DNA of 42,572 nucleotides from an uncultured bacterium (lineage in GTDB: Bacteria; Cyanobacteriota; Vampirovibrionia; Gastranaerophilales; Gastranaerophilaceae): positions 1 to 42,572 of the forward strand of contig CACYKF010000007.1 of NCBI GenBank assembly GCA_902774905.1, read 5' to 3'. A program made the position numbers and the translations under genes. Below the pieces are notes generated by a model, which made no database searches, was not told where the DNA came from, and worked only from the letters and a program-made list of their open reading frames with translations. Shown in pieces: positions 8,252 through 16,915 of this stretch (within the stretch, counting starts at the first letter, position 1; each line of letters begins with the position of its first letter).

Positions 8252-8944
8252 ATGGAAAAAGAGAGTGAAATAAAGCATATTGCAATAATTATGGACGGAA
8301 ATCGCAGATGGGCAAAAGAGCATAATTTGCCGTCTGCAGCAGGACATAAAAAAGGTGTTACATCTTTGAGAAATGTTGTTCGTGCTTGTGATGAATTTGG
8401 AGTTAAATATTTAACTGTCTATGCTTTTTCAACAGAAAACTGGAAACGAAGCAAAGAAGAAGTAGATTTTTTGATGGATTTGGTTGCAGTTACATTAAAA
8501 AATGAATTAGATGATATGGATAAAGAGAATGTAAAAATATCTTTTATCGGTGACCGCTTAAAGTTGTCGGATAAACTGCAAAAGGTTACCTCAAATGCAC
8601 AAGAAAAGACTAAAAGCAATACGGGAGTAAATCTTCAAATCGCATTAAATTACGGTTCAAGAGATGAAATTGTAAATGCTGTAAAATCTATTATAGATAC
8701 CGGTTACAAATCGGATGATATTACCGCAGATGTTATCTCAAAACATCTTTACACAAAAGATATTCCTGATCCTGATATTTTAATCAGAACAGGCGGGGAA
8801 AAGCGAATTTCCAATTATCTTTTGTGGCAGATTGCATATAGTGAAGTGATTGTTGTTGATGAATACTGGCCAGAATTTGACAGATGTTCGCTCTTAAAAT
8901 GTATTGAAGAATTTAACAGAAGGCAAAGGCGCTATGGAAAATAA
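8252..8944 (+). CDS. uppS: Isoprenyl (undecaprenyl) diphosphate synthase
   Basis: This is a cis-prenyltransferase that condenses isopentenyl diphosphate units to make the C55 lipid carrier for peptidoglycan and surface polysaccharides. The protein is 230 aa, normal for the family. The N-terminal catalytic motif IIMDGNRRWAK is at about residues 12-22 with Asp15, and FSTENWKRS is at about 59-67. The diphosphate-binding stretch RTGGEKRISN (179-188) is followed by LLWQIAYSE. It overlaps rdgB by 11 nt at its 3' end, indicating coupling. Confidence 0.96.
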   Translation: MEKESEIKHIAIIMDGNRRWAKEHNLPSAAGHKKGVTSLRNVVRACDEFGVKYLTVYAFSTENWKRSKEEVDFLMDLVAVTLKNELDDMDKENVKISFIGDRLKLSDKLQKVTSNAQEKTKSNTGVNLQIALNYGSRDEIVNAVKSIIDTGYKSDDITADVISKHLYTKDIPDPDILIRTGGEKRISNYLLWQIAYSEVIVVDEYWPEFDRCSLLKCIEEFNRRQRRYGK

Positions 8945-9515
8945 AATTAAAATTGTTCTTGCAACGGGCAATCCTCACAAATTACAGGAAATAAACGAAA
9001 TAACTAAAGATTCGGGAATTGAATTTATTCTGCCTGGTGGCGACTTTAATCCGATAGAAAACGGTCAGACTTTTGAGCAAAATTCACTTATAAAGGCACA
9101 GGAAGCATCAAGGATTTCTAATATGATTTCCCTTGCAGATGATTCAGGATTGTGTGTGGATGCGCTAAACGGAGAACCCGGTATTCATTCTGCAAGATAT
9201 GATACAACCCCTCAAAGACGGATAGACAAGTTACTAAAAAAACTTGCCGATACAGATAATAGGAAAGCAAAATTCGTTTGTGTTATGACACTAACAGATA
9301 AGGATGGTAATGTCTTAAATCAGGAAATCGGAGAGTGTCACGGGCAAATTGCAACTGAGCAATATGGTACAAACGGTTTTGGTTATGACCCTGTATTTTT
9401 GGTTGACGGATACGATATTACAATGGCTCAAATGAGTGAAGATTTGAAAAATAAGATTTCTCACAGAGCAAATGCCTTATCTAAAATGGTTAAATACATA
9501 AAAGAAAACCTTTAG
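8934..9515 (+). CDS. rdgB: XTP/dITP diphosphatase (RdgB/HAM1 family)
   Basis: This house-cleaning enzyme hydrolyses non-canonical purine nucleoside triphosphates (XTP, dITP, ITP) to monophosphates. The protein is 193 aa. Signature motifs are ATGNPHKLQEI (10-20), LADDSGLCVDALNG (67-80), GFGYDPVF and KNKISHRANAL. The ATG at 8934 is chosen because AAGG precedes it and its product begins MENKIKIVLATGN, in line with the family; an upstream TTG at 8904 would add ten unusual residues. The start overlaps the uppS stop by 11 nt. Confidence 0.95.
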   Translation: MENKIKIVLATGNPHKLQEINEITKDSGIEFILPGGDFNPIENGQTFEQNSLIKAQEASRISNMISLADDSGLCVDALNGEPGIHSARYDTTPQRRIDKLLKKLADTDNRKAKFVCVMTLTDKDGNVLNQEIGECHGQIATEQYGTNGFGYDPVFLVDGYDITMAQMSEDLKNKISHRANALSKMVKYIKENL

Positions 9516-9528
9516 GTAAGAGGATTGA

Positions 9529-10914
9529 TTGTATAAAAAAATACTTTTGTTTTTTATAATATTATTTATGCCCTTTACTTATGGCGCAGAAATTAAAAAT
9601 ATAACATCTATACCTGATAAAGATGTCACTGCTGTTATATCTGGTTCGGTGTCATACGATTATGATATGACGCTTGAAAATTGTATCAGGATTGCACTTG
9701 GCAATAATCCTGAGATACTCTCTGCTTTTGAAGATATTTTGGCAAATGATTCAAGATTAAAACAAATCTGGTCAAATTTTTTCCCTCAGTTTTCCTGGCA
9801 GACAAGTTGGTCTCATATCAAACAATTACAGTTGTCAGATGCCTTCAATTATAACCTTGAATATGAATACTATATACTCGGTCAGGTTACACTTCAGCAG
9901 ATGTTATATGATTTTGGAGTAACGCAAAATCAGGCTACAATTCAGCGCCTTGGTTTAGAATCAAGCAAAAAGACTTTTGCATCAGTTGTAAATGATGTTA
10001 TATATAAGACAAAAAATGCTTATTATGAACTTCTTTATTCATACGAAGCCGAAAAAGTTGCGCAGATGAATGTTGATAACTATCAGACCTTTTATAATCA
10101 GGCAAAGGCATTATTTACTGTCGGATTAAGCCCGAAAATTGATGTAACTATTGCTGAAGTTAATTTAAGTCAGGCAAAAATGAGATTAATTAGTGCTAAA
10201 AATCTTATAAATACTTCTGTTGCAAACTTAAATAATGTAATGGGTGTCCCGTATATTGAAAAATACAATATAAAAGGGGAGTTAGGCTATACCCCGCTAA
10301 ATTTGTCTTTTTCTGATGCTATTCAAAAAGCATATGACTCAAGACCGGAACTAAAAAGAGCAGAAATTGAAGTCGAACAGGCGCTTCAAAATGTAAAGTT
10401 GCAAAAAAAATTATACTTCCCGCAACTTGAATTTGACGGACATTATCAGGAAGGCGGTAAGCATTGGACTTCAAATAACGGCTGGCAAATAGGTGTATAT
10501 CTCAATTTTCCGATAATAAATGGCGCTATGATATACAATCAGGTTAAAGAAGCAAATCATTTGTATAACAAACAACTTGCTCTTGCTAAGAAAACACAAA
10601 ATGACATATATTTAGAAATTCAAAAGTCATATCTAAAGTTACACGAAAAAGAAAATCAACTTCCTGTCGCAACGCTGCAGGTAAAGCAGGCAAAAGAAAA
10701 TTATAGGATTTCTGAGGCAAGGTACAAGGTTGGCGTATCATCTCCTATTGAGATGCGTGAAGCACAAAATACTCTTGCTGAGTCTGAACTTCAGTATTAC
10801 AAGTCGCTGAGCGAATATAATATCGCGAAATCCGAATTAGAACGATGTATAGGTATAAATTTAAGTTCAGGGTCAAACTTCTTGGGAATTAATAAAAATG
10901 GTAAGAAATATTAA
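9529..10914 (+). CDS. TolC-family outer-membrane channel protein
   Basis: The 461-aa precursor belongs to the outer-membrane efflux protein family, trimeric channel partners of RND, ABC or MFS export systems. It has a clear signal peptide (YKKILLFFIILFMPFTYGA) with probable cleavage after YGA. Two repeated coiled-coil/strand halves follow, for example DYDMTLENCIRIALGNNPEI near the start of half one and LSFSDAIQKAYDSRPELKRA in half two. The start is TTG, with AGAGGA just before it and signal-peptide residues immediately after; no ATG or GTG fits. No adaptor or pump gene is adjacent, so the partner is elsewhere. Start 13 nt after rdgB. Confidence 0.92.
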   Translation: MYKKILLFFIILFMPFTYGAEIKNITSIPDKDVTAVISGSVSYDYDMTLENCIRIALGNNPEILSAFEDILANDSRLKQIWSNFFPQFSWQTSWSHIKQLQLSDAFNYNLEYEYYILGQVTLQQMLYDFGVTQNQATIQRLGLESSKKTFASVVNDVIYKTKNAYYELLYSYEAEKVAQMNVDNYQTFYNQAKALFTVGLSPKIDVTIAEVNLSQAKMRLISAKNLINTSVANLNNVMGVPYIEKYNIKGELGYTPLNLSFSDAIQKAYDSRPELKRAEIEVEQALQNVKLQKKLYFPQLEFDGHYQEGGKHWTSNNGWQIGVYLNFPIINGAMIYNQVKEANHLYNKQLALAKKTQNDIYLEIQKSYLKLHEKENQLPVATLQVKQAKENYRISEARYKVGVSSPIEMREAQNTLAESELQYYKSLSEYNIAKSELERCIGINLSSGSNFLGINKNGKKY

Positions 10915-11019
10915 GGAATCGTAATAAACATTTACATTTTTTATATATTTTGTTAGTATATTACAGTGATATGTGTATAAATGGTAGTTGTCAATAATAA
11001 ATTGACATTGGAGTTAAAT

Positions 11020-12105
11020 ATGGTTGAGAAAAAGGGGACATCTGAAGAAGATTTTGAAAAATTACTTAAGCAATATGACTACAAGTTTCAAAAGGGTGAC
11101 TTGGTAAAAGGTGTAGTATGCGGTTTTGAAGGTCAGGGAGTACTTGTTGATATCGGTGCTAAAACTACTGCCCTTATCCCAAATTATGAAGCCGTTGAAA
11201 AGGGTGAAAATGTTGAAGACAAATTCCAAAAAGGTCAGGAAGGCGAATTTCTTATTATTAGAGAAGAAGATGAAGATGGTCGTTTCCTTTTGTCTAAAAA
11301 GAAAGTTGATTTTGCTTATGCCTGGAAAGATTTGGAAAAAGCAAAAGAGGCAGATGAAACAATACTCGGTACAGTTATCAATACCGTCAAAGGTGGTGTG
11401 CTTGTTGAAGTTGCAGGGGTCAGAGGATTTATTCCTTCAAGTCAGTTGAGAGCAAAAGAATCTGAACTTGAACAAGGTTCAAAAATTGAAGTTAAAATTC
11501 TTACTCTTGATGTGCAGCAAAACAATTTTATTTTGTCTAATAAAAAAGTCTATGATGATACTGCTCAGGAGGCAAAAGATAATTTGTTCTCTCAAATTGA
11601 AGTCGGACAAATTGTTAAAGGTGAAGTTGTAAGAATTACAGATTTTGGTGCTTTTGTTGACATAGGCGGTGTTGATGGGCTTTTGCCTTTATCACAACTT
11701 TCATGGCGTTGGATAGACCATCCGACAGATATTTTGCATGTTGGGGATAAGATTGATGTTGAAGTAATATTGGTTGACCACGCAAAACAAAGAATTTCTT
11801 TAAGTCTTAAAAAACTTGAGCCGGATCCGTGGATTGAAGCAGAAAAGAATATTAAAGAAGGTGATGAAATAGAGGGTACAATTACAAGACTCAAATATTT
11901 CGGTGCTTTTGTTGAGGTATTTCCGGGGGTTGAAGCATTGTTACCTCACGATGAGGTTATAGAATATCAAAATGAAAATAAAAACATCTTGCAGGTTGGC
12001 GACAAGATTAAAACTCATATAATTAAGTTCAATCCTGCGGACAGAAGAATTGCCCTGTCAATTCACGAACAGGCTTCAGAAGTAGATTCACCTGCAAATG
12101 AATAA
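11020..12105 (+). CDS. rpsA: 30S ribosomal protein S1 (four S1 domains)
   Basis: This RNA-binding protein helps place mRNA on the 30S subunit. The product is 361 aa with four S1/OB repeats. Repeat one is near residues 24-90 (KGDLVKGVVCGFEGQGVLVD). Repeat two is more diverged (ILGTVINTVKGGVLVEVAG). Repeat three is the best match (GQIVKGEVVRITDFGAFVDI, ending RISLSLKKLEPDPW). Repeat four is GDEIEGTITRLKYFGAFVEV. The chosen ATG at 11020 has GGAG 6 nt upstream and avoids a 13-residue extension from 10981. It is shorter than the six-domain enterobacterial S1. A possible promoter (TTTACA near 10930, TAGTAT 17 nt on) lies upstream. Confidence 0.93.
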   Translation: MVEKKGTSEEDFEKLLKQYDYKFQKGDLVKGVVCGFEGQGVLVDIGAKTTALIPNYEAVEKGENVEDKFQKGQEGEFLIIREEDEDGRFLLSKKKVDFAYAWKDLEKAKEADETILGTVINTVKGGVLVEVAGVRGFIPSSQLRAKESELEQGSKIEVKILTLDVQQNNFILSNKKVYDDTAQEAKDNLFSQIEVGQIVKGEVVRITDFGAFVDIGGVDGLLPLSQLSWRWIDHPTDILHVGDKIDVEVILVDHAKQRISLSLKKLEPDPWIEAEKNIKEGDEIEGTITRLKYFGAFVEVFPGVEALLPHDEVIEYQNENKNILQVGDKIKTHIIKFNPADRRIALSIHEQASEVDSPANE

Positions 12106-12132
12106 ATGAGTAATAATTTTTGTATATGTTAT

Positions 12133-12168
12133 AACACTCGAAATCTAACAAGGTTTCGAGTGTTTTTT
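12133..12168 (+). terminator. Intrinsic terminator of rpsA
   Basis: AACACTCGAAA (12133-12143) pairs perfectly with TTTCGAGTGTT (12154-12164). The stem can extend by two pairs to leave a TAACAA loop, and a T-run follows. Confidence 0.9.
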
Positions 12169-12269
12169 ATAATGTTGACTTTTGAATATAAATAATTAAA
12201 TATATCATACATTTAGATGTTTATTGCATCTTGATAATAATACATAATACTGTAGAGAGAGTAGTAAAC

Positions 12270-12710
12270 ATGCCATTTCGTTACAGATTGCAGAAAATTT
12301 TGAACTACAGAGAAAATCAGCGTGAAGAACAAAGATTGAAAGTTCAGAAGGCTCAGGCGGCAGTTAACGAAGCAGAAAACAATATTAAGAAAAACAATCA
12401 GGCAATTGTTGATACCAAAAATGGCATGCGCTCTGCAGATCCATCCCTGTATGATTATTATGACAAGTTTCTGAAACATCTTTATGAAGAGGCTGAAAGA
12501 CTTGAACAAATAAGGCAAGAACTTCAGGAAATATTAGACGAAGAACTAAAGAAACTTGTTAAGTGCGAACAGAATGTAAAAGTTCTTGAAAAACACAAAG
12601 ACAAAAATAAAGAAATTTATCTGCAGGAAGAAAAAGCAGAAGAACTAAAGCAATTCTCAGAGTTAGGTGTAACAAGATTTTTCAGAAAAAAGACTGAAAA
12701 CCAACAGTAA
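12270..12710 (+). CDS. fliJ: Flagellar export chaperone FliJ-like protein
   Basis: The 146-aa protein is almost entirely predicted coiled coil. It opens with PFRYRLQKILNYRENQREEQ, the typical FliJ start (FxFrLqkvLdyRe), followed by long Glu/Lys/Gln heptads. FliJ works in the flagellar type III export apparatus, contacting the FliI ATPase and the export gate. ATG at 12270 is chosen for this match; an upstream in-frame start at 12231 adds 13 residues not seen in FliJ. The ribosome-binding site is weak (GAGAGAG). It is followed at 11 nt by a FliK-like gene, supporting the call. Confidence 0.8.
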   Translation: MPFRYRLQKILNYRENQREEQRLKVQKAQAAVNEAENNIKKNNQAIVDTKNGMRSADPSLYDYYDKFLKHLYEEAERLEQIRQELQEILDEELKKLVKCEQNVKVLEKHKDKNKEIYLQEEKAEELKQFSELGVTRFFRKKTENQQ

Positions 12711-12721
12711 AGGTAGAAATT

Positions 12722-13591
12722 ATGGGTATAGAAGCAACTACTTCAGCATCAGCAGCAACTTCGGTACAAAGTACAACTACAACTACGGCATCGAAAGCAA
12801 ATTCATCTGATACATCATTTAAAGATGAAATGTCAAAAGTTTCTGAGTCTGAATCCAAAAAAGATACAAAAACTGCTGATAAGGGCTCAAAAGACCTAAA
12901 GGGCGAACAAAAAACAGATAAAGATGAAAATAAGTTGTCAGTGTCTAAATTGGAAAATGAGCATAAAACTGCTTTGCAAAGTGATGCAGAAAATAAGTTG
13001 CAGGGTGCCGCTGTTCTAAATGGTCAGTTTTTAATGAATGATGCAAATATTATGCTTTCAAATGATATTCAGCAAATGATTGACAATACTGTTTCCGTAA
13101 ACGCTTCCAATCTTAAAAACTGGAGTTTTGGTTTTGGTGAAAATGGTGCAAAATCTGCATTGAAAATGAATGAATCTGATGCAGATTTCTTTATCAACCT
13201 GACTCAAAATGATAATATAAATGTTCAGTCAATTCAGGCACAGGCTCAAAGTATGGTAAATAACGGGGCTGAAATTGCAGAAGTCAAACAAAATGTTCAG
13301 GTTTCTCAGGCTTTATTAAATGCTTTAAGTGAGGCAAGAGAAAATAATCAGCCATTGAGAATTGATTTTGACCAAAATATTTCTGTAATTTTGCGAGTCG
13401 GCAGAGATGGTGCCGTTTCAGCACAGTTCATTCCCGGAGACAAAGCTGTAGAGCAATATTTGAGAAATAATATTGAATCTCTTAAAGCATCTTTTGATGA
13501 ACAGGATTTGCCTTATAGTGAACTTTCATACTCACACAGTTCAAAGGATCAAAATCAAAGACGAAGACAAGAAAAACAACAAGGAGAATAA
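12722..13591 (+). CDS. fliK: Flagellar hook-length control protein FliK-like
   Basis: This 289-aa protein has the two-part layout of FliK. A low-complexity Ser/Thr/Ala/Lys/Asp N-terminal region (first about 85 residues) serves as a ruler in the family. The C-terminal domain at about 195-265 (PLRIDFDQNISVILRVGRDG, then AVSAQFIPGDKAVEQYL) matches the Flg_hook pattern of alternating strands followed by a helix and SxxDEQDLPYSELS. It ends in a polar Gln/Arg tail. FliK measures hook length and triggers the export substrate switch. The position between fliJ and a hook/rod gene supports the assignment; sequence similarity alone would be modest. Confidence 0.75.
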   Translation: MGIEATTSASAATSVQSTTTTTASKANSSDTSFKDEMSKVSESESKKDTKTADKGSKDLKGEQKTDKDENKLSVSKLENEHKTALQSDAENKLQGAAVLNGQFLMNDANIMLSNDIQQMIDNTVSVNASNLKNWSFGFGENGAKSALKMNESDADFFINLTQNDNINVQSIQAQAQSMVNNGAEIAEVKQNVQVSQALLNALSEARENNQPLRIDFDQNISVILRVGRDGAVSAQFIPGDKAVEQYLRNNIESLKASFDEQDLPYSELSYSHSSKDQNQRRRQEKQQGE

Positions 13592-13594
13592 TAT

Positions 13595-14434
13595 ATGAAT
13601 GATGCTTTTATTACGGCATTAAACACCCAATATGCTACAGTAAACTGGATTGATGTTTTGTCTGAAAACATGACAAATACATATACTCCGGGCTATCGCG
13701 AAAAACAAGTTACTTTTAAAACTTTTTTAAACGGAGCAATTGTTGACGATTTTGAAAAAAATAACGGTCAGGGAAAATCTACTCCCGGTACTTCAAAGAA
13801 CAACTTGTTTATTGAAGGTAAAGGTTATTTTTTAACCAAAACTGCCGAAGGTAAAAGTGTTTACACCCGTCTTGGAGATTTTGACTTTGACAAAGAAGGT
13901 GTTTATCGTGCTAAAAATGGCAATACTGTTCAAGGCTACATTTTGAATGATAAGGGAGAAATAATGCAGGGAACAAGAGCATTAAGCGCAGATTTATATC
14001 AGGAAACAGCAATGAAAGGCGGTGCACTTGATATTCCTACAACAACTATCAAGATGTGGATTGACCCAAATAATGGTAAATTTCTCGGTAAATATGATGA
14101 ATATGAAATTAAAAATGACGGAACAATTGTAGGTAAGGCTGAAAGCGGGAAAAAAGTTGTGCCGCTATACAAAATTACCACAAGAAATTTTCATAACTGT
14201 TCGGGTTTATATGAGTACAAAGACGGATTATTCCTTGAAACAGAAGAATCAGGCAAACCTGTTTTGGGTGTAGGTGAAATTCGCTCAGGGTTATTAGAAC
14301 TTTCAAATGCGGATTTAAAGGTGAATATTTCCTATTATCAAATGGCAAAACAACAGATGGAAGTCGTAAATAAGATAATTTCATCAAATAAAGACCTCTT
14401 ACAACAAGCATTGCAACTTGTCGGAGGCTCATAA
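13595..14434 (+). CDS. Flagellar hook/rod protein (FlgE/FlgF/FlgG family)
   Basis: This 279-aa protein has the conserved axial-protein ends. N-terminally, ALNTQYATVNWIDVLSENMT is followed by TNTYTPGYRE, the 'NxANxxTxGYK' type rod motif. C-terminally there is LELSNADLKVNISYYQMAKQ and a final amphipathic helix for coiled-coil packing. The middle has GKGYFLTKTAEGKSVYTRLGDFDFDKEG, the FlgE/F/G core. Length fits FlgF or FlgG better than the longer FlgE, but hook proteins can be short; the subtype is left open. It starts 3 nt after fliK with GGAG upstream. Confidence 0.82.
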   Translation: MNDAFITALNTQYATVNWIDVLSENMTNTYTPGYREKQVTFKTFLNGAIVDDFEKNNGQGKSTPGTSKNNLFIEGKGYFLTKTAEGKSVYTRLGDFDFDKEGVYRAKNGNTVQGYILNDKGEIMQGTRALSADLYQETAMKGGALDIPTTTIKMWIDPNNGKFLGKYDEYEIKNDGTIVGKAESGKKVVPLYKITTRNFHNCSGLYEYKDGLFLETEESGKPVLGVGEIRSGLLELSNADLKVNISYYQMAKQQMEVVNKIISSNKDLLQQALQLVGGS

Positions 14435-14472
14435 GTTTAAAGATTTTTTACACAGTATTAAACTCCATTTAC

Positions 14473-14496
14473 AAGAGGCGTGTTCGCCTCTTTTTT
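14473..14496 (+). terminator. Intrinsic terminator of the fliJ-fliK-hook operon
   Basis: AAGAGGCG (14473-14480) and CGCCTCTT (14485-14492) form an 8-bp stem with loop TGTT, followed by further T. Confidence 0.92.
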
Positions 14497-14508
14497 ATTA
14501 TTTTGGTA

Positions 14509-14537
14509 TTTACAATTTTGTTTAAAATATGTAAAAT
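14509..14537 (+). promoter_or_regulatory. Sigma-70-type promoter of rpiB-rsfS
   Basis: The -35 TTTACA (14509-14514) and -10 TAAAAT (14532-14537) are separated by exactly 17 nt, between the flagellar terminator and rpiB. Confidence 0.7.
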
Positions 14538-14575
14538 GGTAATGTAGATAGTTTTAGTTTGGCAAGGAGTTAAAT

Positions 14576-15010
14576 ATGGACGATATTAAGGTTGCAATCG
14601 GTTGTGATCACGCAGGTTTACACTATAAGGAAGCCGTTATTGATTACTTAAAATTCAGAGGAATAGAATTTGAAGATTTAGGAACTTATACTCCTGAATC
14701 CTGTGATTATCCTGTCATTGCAAGAAAAGTTTGCGAGAAAGTCATTCATAATGATGCTAACAGAGGGATTTTAATTTGCGGAACAGGTATAGGCATGTCA
14801 ATTGTTGCAAATAAGGTTCATGGTATAAGAGCGGCACTTTGCGGTGATACTTACAGCGCAAGAGTATCAAGAGCGCACAACAATGCAAATGTTTTGTGTA
14901 TAGGCTCAAGAGTTATCGGTGAACATTTGGCACTCGATATTGTTGATACATGGTTAAAAACAGGTTTTGAAGGCGGTCGTCACAAAAAACGCGTTGATAT
15001 GATTGAGTAG
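14576..15010 (+). CDS. rpiB: Ribose-5-phosphate isomerase B
   Basis: This enzyme interconverts ribose 5-phosphate and ribulose 5-phosphate in the pentose phosphate pathway. The protein is 144 aa, typical RpiB/LacAB length. Conserved elements are IGCDHAG (8-14) with the active-site Asp-His, GILICGTGIGMSIVANK (64-80) with catalytic Cys68, and RAHNNANVLCIGSRVIG (99-115). GGAG precedes the ATG. It works in the same pathway as the transketolase half at 38925-39749. rsfS follows 12 nt downstream. Confidence 0.96.
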   Translation: MDDIKVAIGCDHAGLHYKEAVIDYLKFRGIEFEDLGTYTPESCDYPVIARKVCEKVIHNDANRGILICGTGIGMSIVANKVHGIRAALCGDTYSARVSRAHNNANVLCIGSRVIGEHLALDIVDTWLKTGFEGGRHKKRVDMIE

Positions 15011-15022
15011 AGGTGAATAAGA

Positions 15023-15421
15023 TTGGAAAATCAAATAGATTCTCATAAATTAGCCTGTGTAATAGCACAAATTTTAGATGATAAACTTGGAAAAGATATT
15101 ACTATTTTAAATATCAGCCATGTTTCTTCACTTGCTGATTATTTTGTAATAGTATCAGGTGATTCTACTCCACAGGTTAAGGCTTTGATGGAAACAGTAA
15201 AAGACAAAATAAAAAAGCATTTTTCAAGACTTCCCATTCGGAATGAAAATGATATGAAAAATCGTTGGAATTTGCTTGATTATGGGGATGTTGTTGTCCA
15301 TATTTTACATAAAGAAGAACGAGACAACTATGCGCTTGAAAAATTCTGGAGTCACGCTTTTAGTATAACTGAAGAAGTGTGGCGCAAAGAAGCATCACAA
15401 TATAGTGAATATACAAAATAA
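15023..15421 (+). CDS. rsfS: Ribosomal silencing factor RsfS
   Basis: This protein binds ribosomal protein uL14 and blocks subunit joining under low nutrients (Iojap/RsfS family). The 132-aa product contains the core pattern ITILNISHVSSLADYFVIVS, then DYGDVVVHILHKEERDNYALEKFW, which corresponds to the family's 'W.LlDyGdvvVHiF..e.R.fY.LE.lW'. The start is TTG at 15023, with AGAGGTG 7 nt upstream; no ATG lies nearby in frame. It is co-transcribed with rpiB. Confidence 0.94.
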   Translation: MENQIDSHKLACVIAQILDDKLGKDITILNISHVSSLADYFVIVSGDSTPQVKALMETVKDKIKKHFSRLPIRNENDMKNRWNLLDYGDVVVHILHKEERDNYALEKFWSHAFSITEEVWRKEASQYSEYTK

Positions 15422-15423
15422 CA

Positions 15424-15446
15424 AAAGCCGGTTTAATACCGGCTTT
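15424..15446. terminator. Bidirectional terminator between rsfS and the phosphomannomutase gene
   Basis: AAAGCCGGT (15424-15432) and ACCGGCTTT (15438-15446) form a 9-bp stem with a TTAAT loop between two convergent genes. The T-run is better on the minus strand. Confidence 0.8.
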
Positions 15447-15450
15447 AAAT

Positions 15451-16881
15451 TTATACTTTAGATTTCAAACATTCATCAAGACAATTTATCATTGTATCTT
15501 TAAATCTGTTACATTCAGGCTCGTTATTTGCCTCAAATCGGAGAGTAAATACCGGCTCGGTGTTACTTTGCCTAATTAATGCAAAACCGCCTTTAAAAAC
15601 GATTCTCATACCGTCTAAAGTAACAATATCTTCAATTTTAGAACCAAACATATCAGGATTTTGTTCAACTTTAGTTTTTACATACTCCAAAGTTGATTTT
15701 TTCAATTCATTCGGACAAGGATAGCGTACTTCAGGACTTGAATATACTCTTTCAAACGGTTCAAGCATAGATTCAATTTTAAATTCGCTGTTTTGTTTTT
15801 TATTTTTTGCAATAATTTCTATCATACGACACCCTGCATAAACAGCGTCATCATATCCGTAATATCGGTCTTTAAAGAAAGTATGACCACTCATTTCTCC
15901 GCCTAAGAGTGCATTTGTTTCTTTCATTTTTTCTTTAATAAATCCGTGACCTGTTTTGCACATTATAGCATGCGCGCCTGTTGCATTGATTTCATCATAC
16001 AACACCTGAGAGCATTTAACTTCAGACACTACATTAACATTTGTTCCCAAATCTTTTATTATATCAAGTGCGTAAATTAAAAGTAATTTGTCGCCTGTCA
16101 TTGGGTTACCTTTAGAATCTACAACTCCAATTCTGTCTGAATCTCCGTCAAATGCAATACCTAAGTCCGCATTATCTTCAATAACATGCTTACATAAGTC
16201 TTTTAATGTTGAAAAAACGCTCGGATTCGGGTGGTGGTTAGGAAATCTTCCATCAGGTTCGGAATACAATTCAACCACCTCACAACCTATCTGACGGTAT
16301 AATTCCGGTCCTACAACTCCGCCTGTACCGTTTGCACTGTCAACAACGACTTTTATTCCTTTGCCGATATTCCCGAATCTTTGTTTCATATCTGCGATAT
16401 ATTCCGGAATAATATCAACTTTAAAGTTCGGATTATTTTTTTCGTTGTATTCTTTCCACAATGCAAATGTTTCTTCTTTAACTTCTTTTATTTGTTTTTC
16501 GTTTAATGTCTGGTGATTATAGGTCATTTTAAGACCGTTATATTCGCTTGGGTTATGGCTTGCGGTTATGACCATTGCACCGTCTAATTTATGCGCAAAT
16601 TCTGAATAATAACCGATTGGTGATGGCGCAATTCCATAGTCTTCAATATGTTTAACTCCGGAATCTAAAAGTCCGGTAATTAAAGCCTTTTTAAGCGGCT
16701 CAGAATGAAGTCTTGCATCCATACAGACACCGATTTTTAAGTCAGATGATTGTTTGCCGTTTTGTTTTGTAAGCCAATTTATATAGCCCAAACCAATATT
16801 ATAAAATTGTTCTTCAGTTATATCTTCTCCGTAAATTCCTCTGATATCATTTTTCCCGAATGCGTGTTCATATTTTTGCAT
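15451..16881 (-). CDS. Phosphomannomutase/phosphoglucomutase (alpha-D-phosphohexomutase)
   Basis: This 476-aa alpha-D-phosphohexomutase moves phosphate between C1 and C6 of mannose or glucose, feeding nucleotide-sugar synthesis. The phosphoserine loop TASHNPSEYNGLK has Ser108. The metal loop is DGDSDR at 245-250. The sugar-binding GEMSGH is near 318-323, and the C-terminal phosphate-binding loop is RQSNTEPVFTLRFEA. The ManB/AlgC branch is suggested by the KNDIRGIYGEDITEEQFYNIG opening. AAGGGG precedes the ATG. The start codon is only 34 bp from the divergent permease gene. Confidence 0.93.
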   Translation of the reverse strand: MQKYEHAFGKNDIRGIYGEDITEEQFYNIGLGYINWLTKQNGKQSSDLKIGVCMDARLHSEPLKKALITGLLDSGVKHIEDYGIAPSPIGYYSEFAHKLDGAMVITASHNPSEYNGLKMTYNHQTLNEKQIKEVKEETFALWKEYNEKNNPNFKVDIIPEYIADMKQRFGNIGKGIKVVVDSANGTGGVVGPELYRQIGCEVVELYSEPDGRFPNHHPNPSVFSTLKDLCKHVIEDNADLGIAFDGDSDRIGVVDSKGNPMTGDKLLLIYALDIIKDLGTNVNVVSEVKCSQVLYDEINATGAHAIMCKTGHGFIKEKMKETNALLGGEMSGHTFFKDRYYGYDDAVYAGCRMIEIIAKNKKQNSEFKIESMLEPFERVYSSPEVRYPCPNELKKSTLEYVKTKVEQNPDMFGSKIEDIVTLDGMRIVFKGGFALIRQSNTEPVFTLRFEANNEPECNRFKDTMINCLDECLKSKV

Positions 16882-16898
16882 AATACATCCCCTTTATT

Positions 16899-16904
16899 TA
16901 TAAT
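16899..16904 (+). promoter_or_regulatory. Putative -10 box giving a near-leaderless permease mRNA
   Basis: TATAAT ends 11 nt before the permease ATG at 16916, and no Shine-Dalgarno sequence lies between them. A start about 7 nt past the box would leave a leader of about 4 nt. No -35 match was found. Confidence 0.4.
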
Positions 16905-16915
16905 TAAATCATAAC

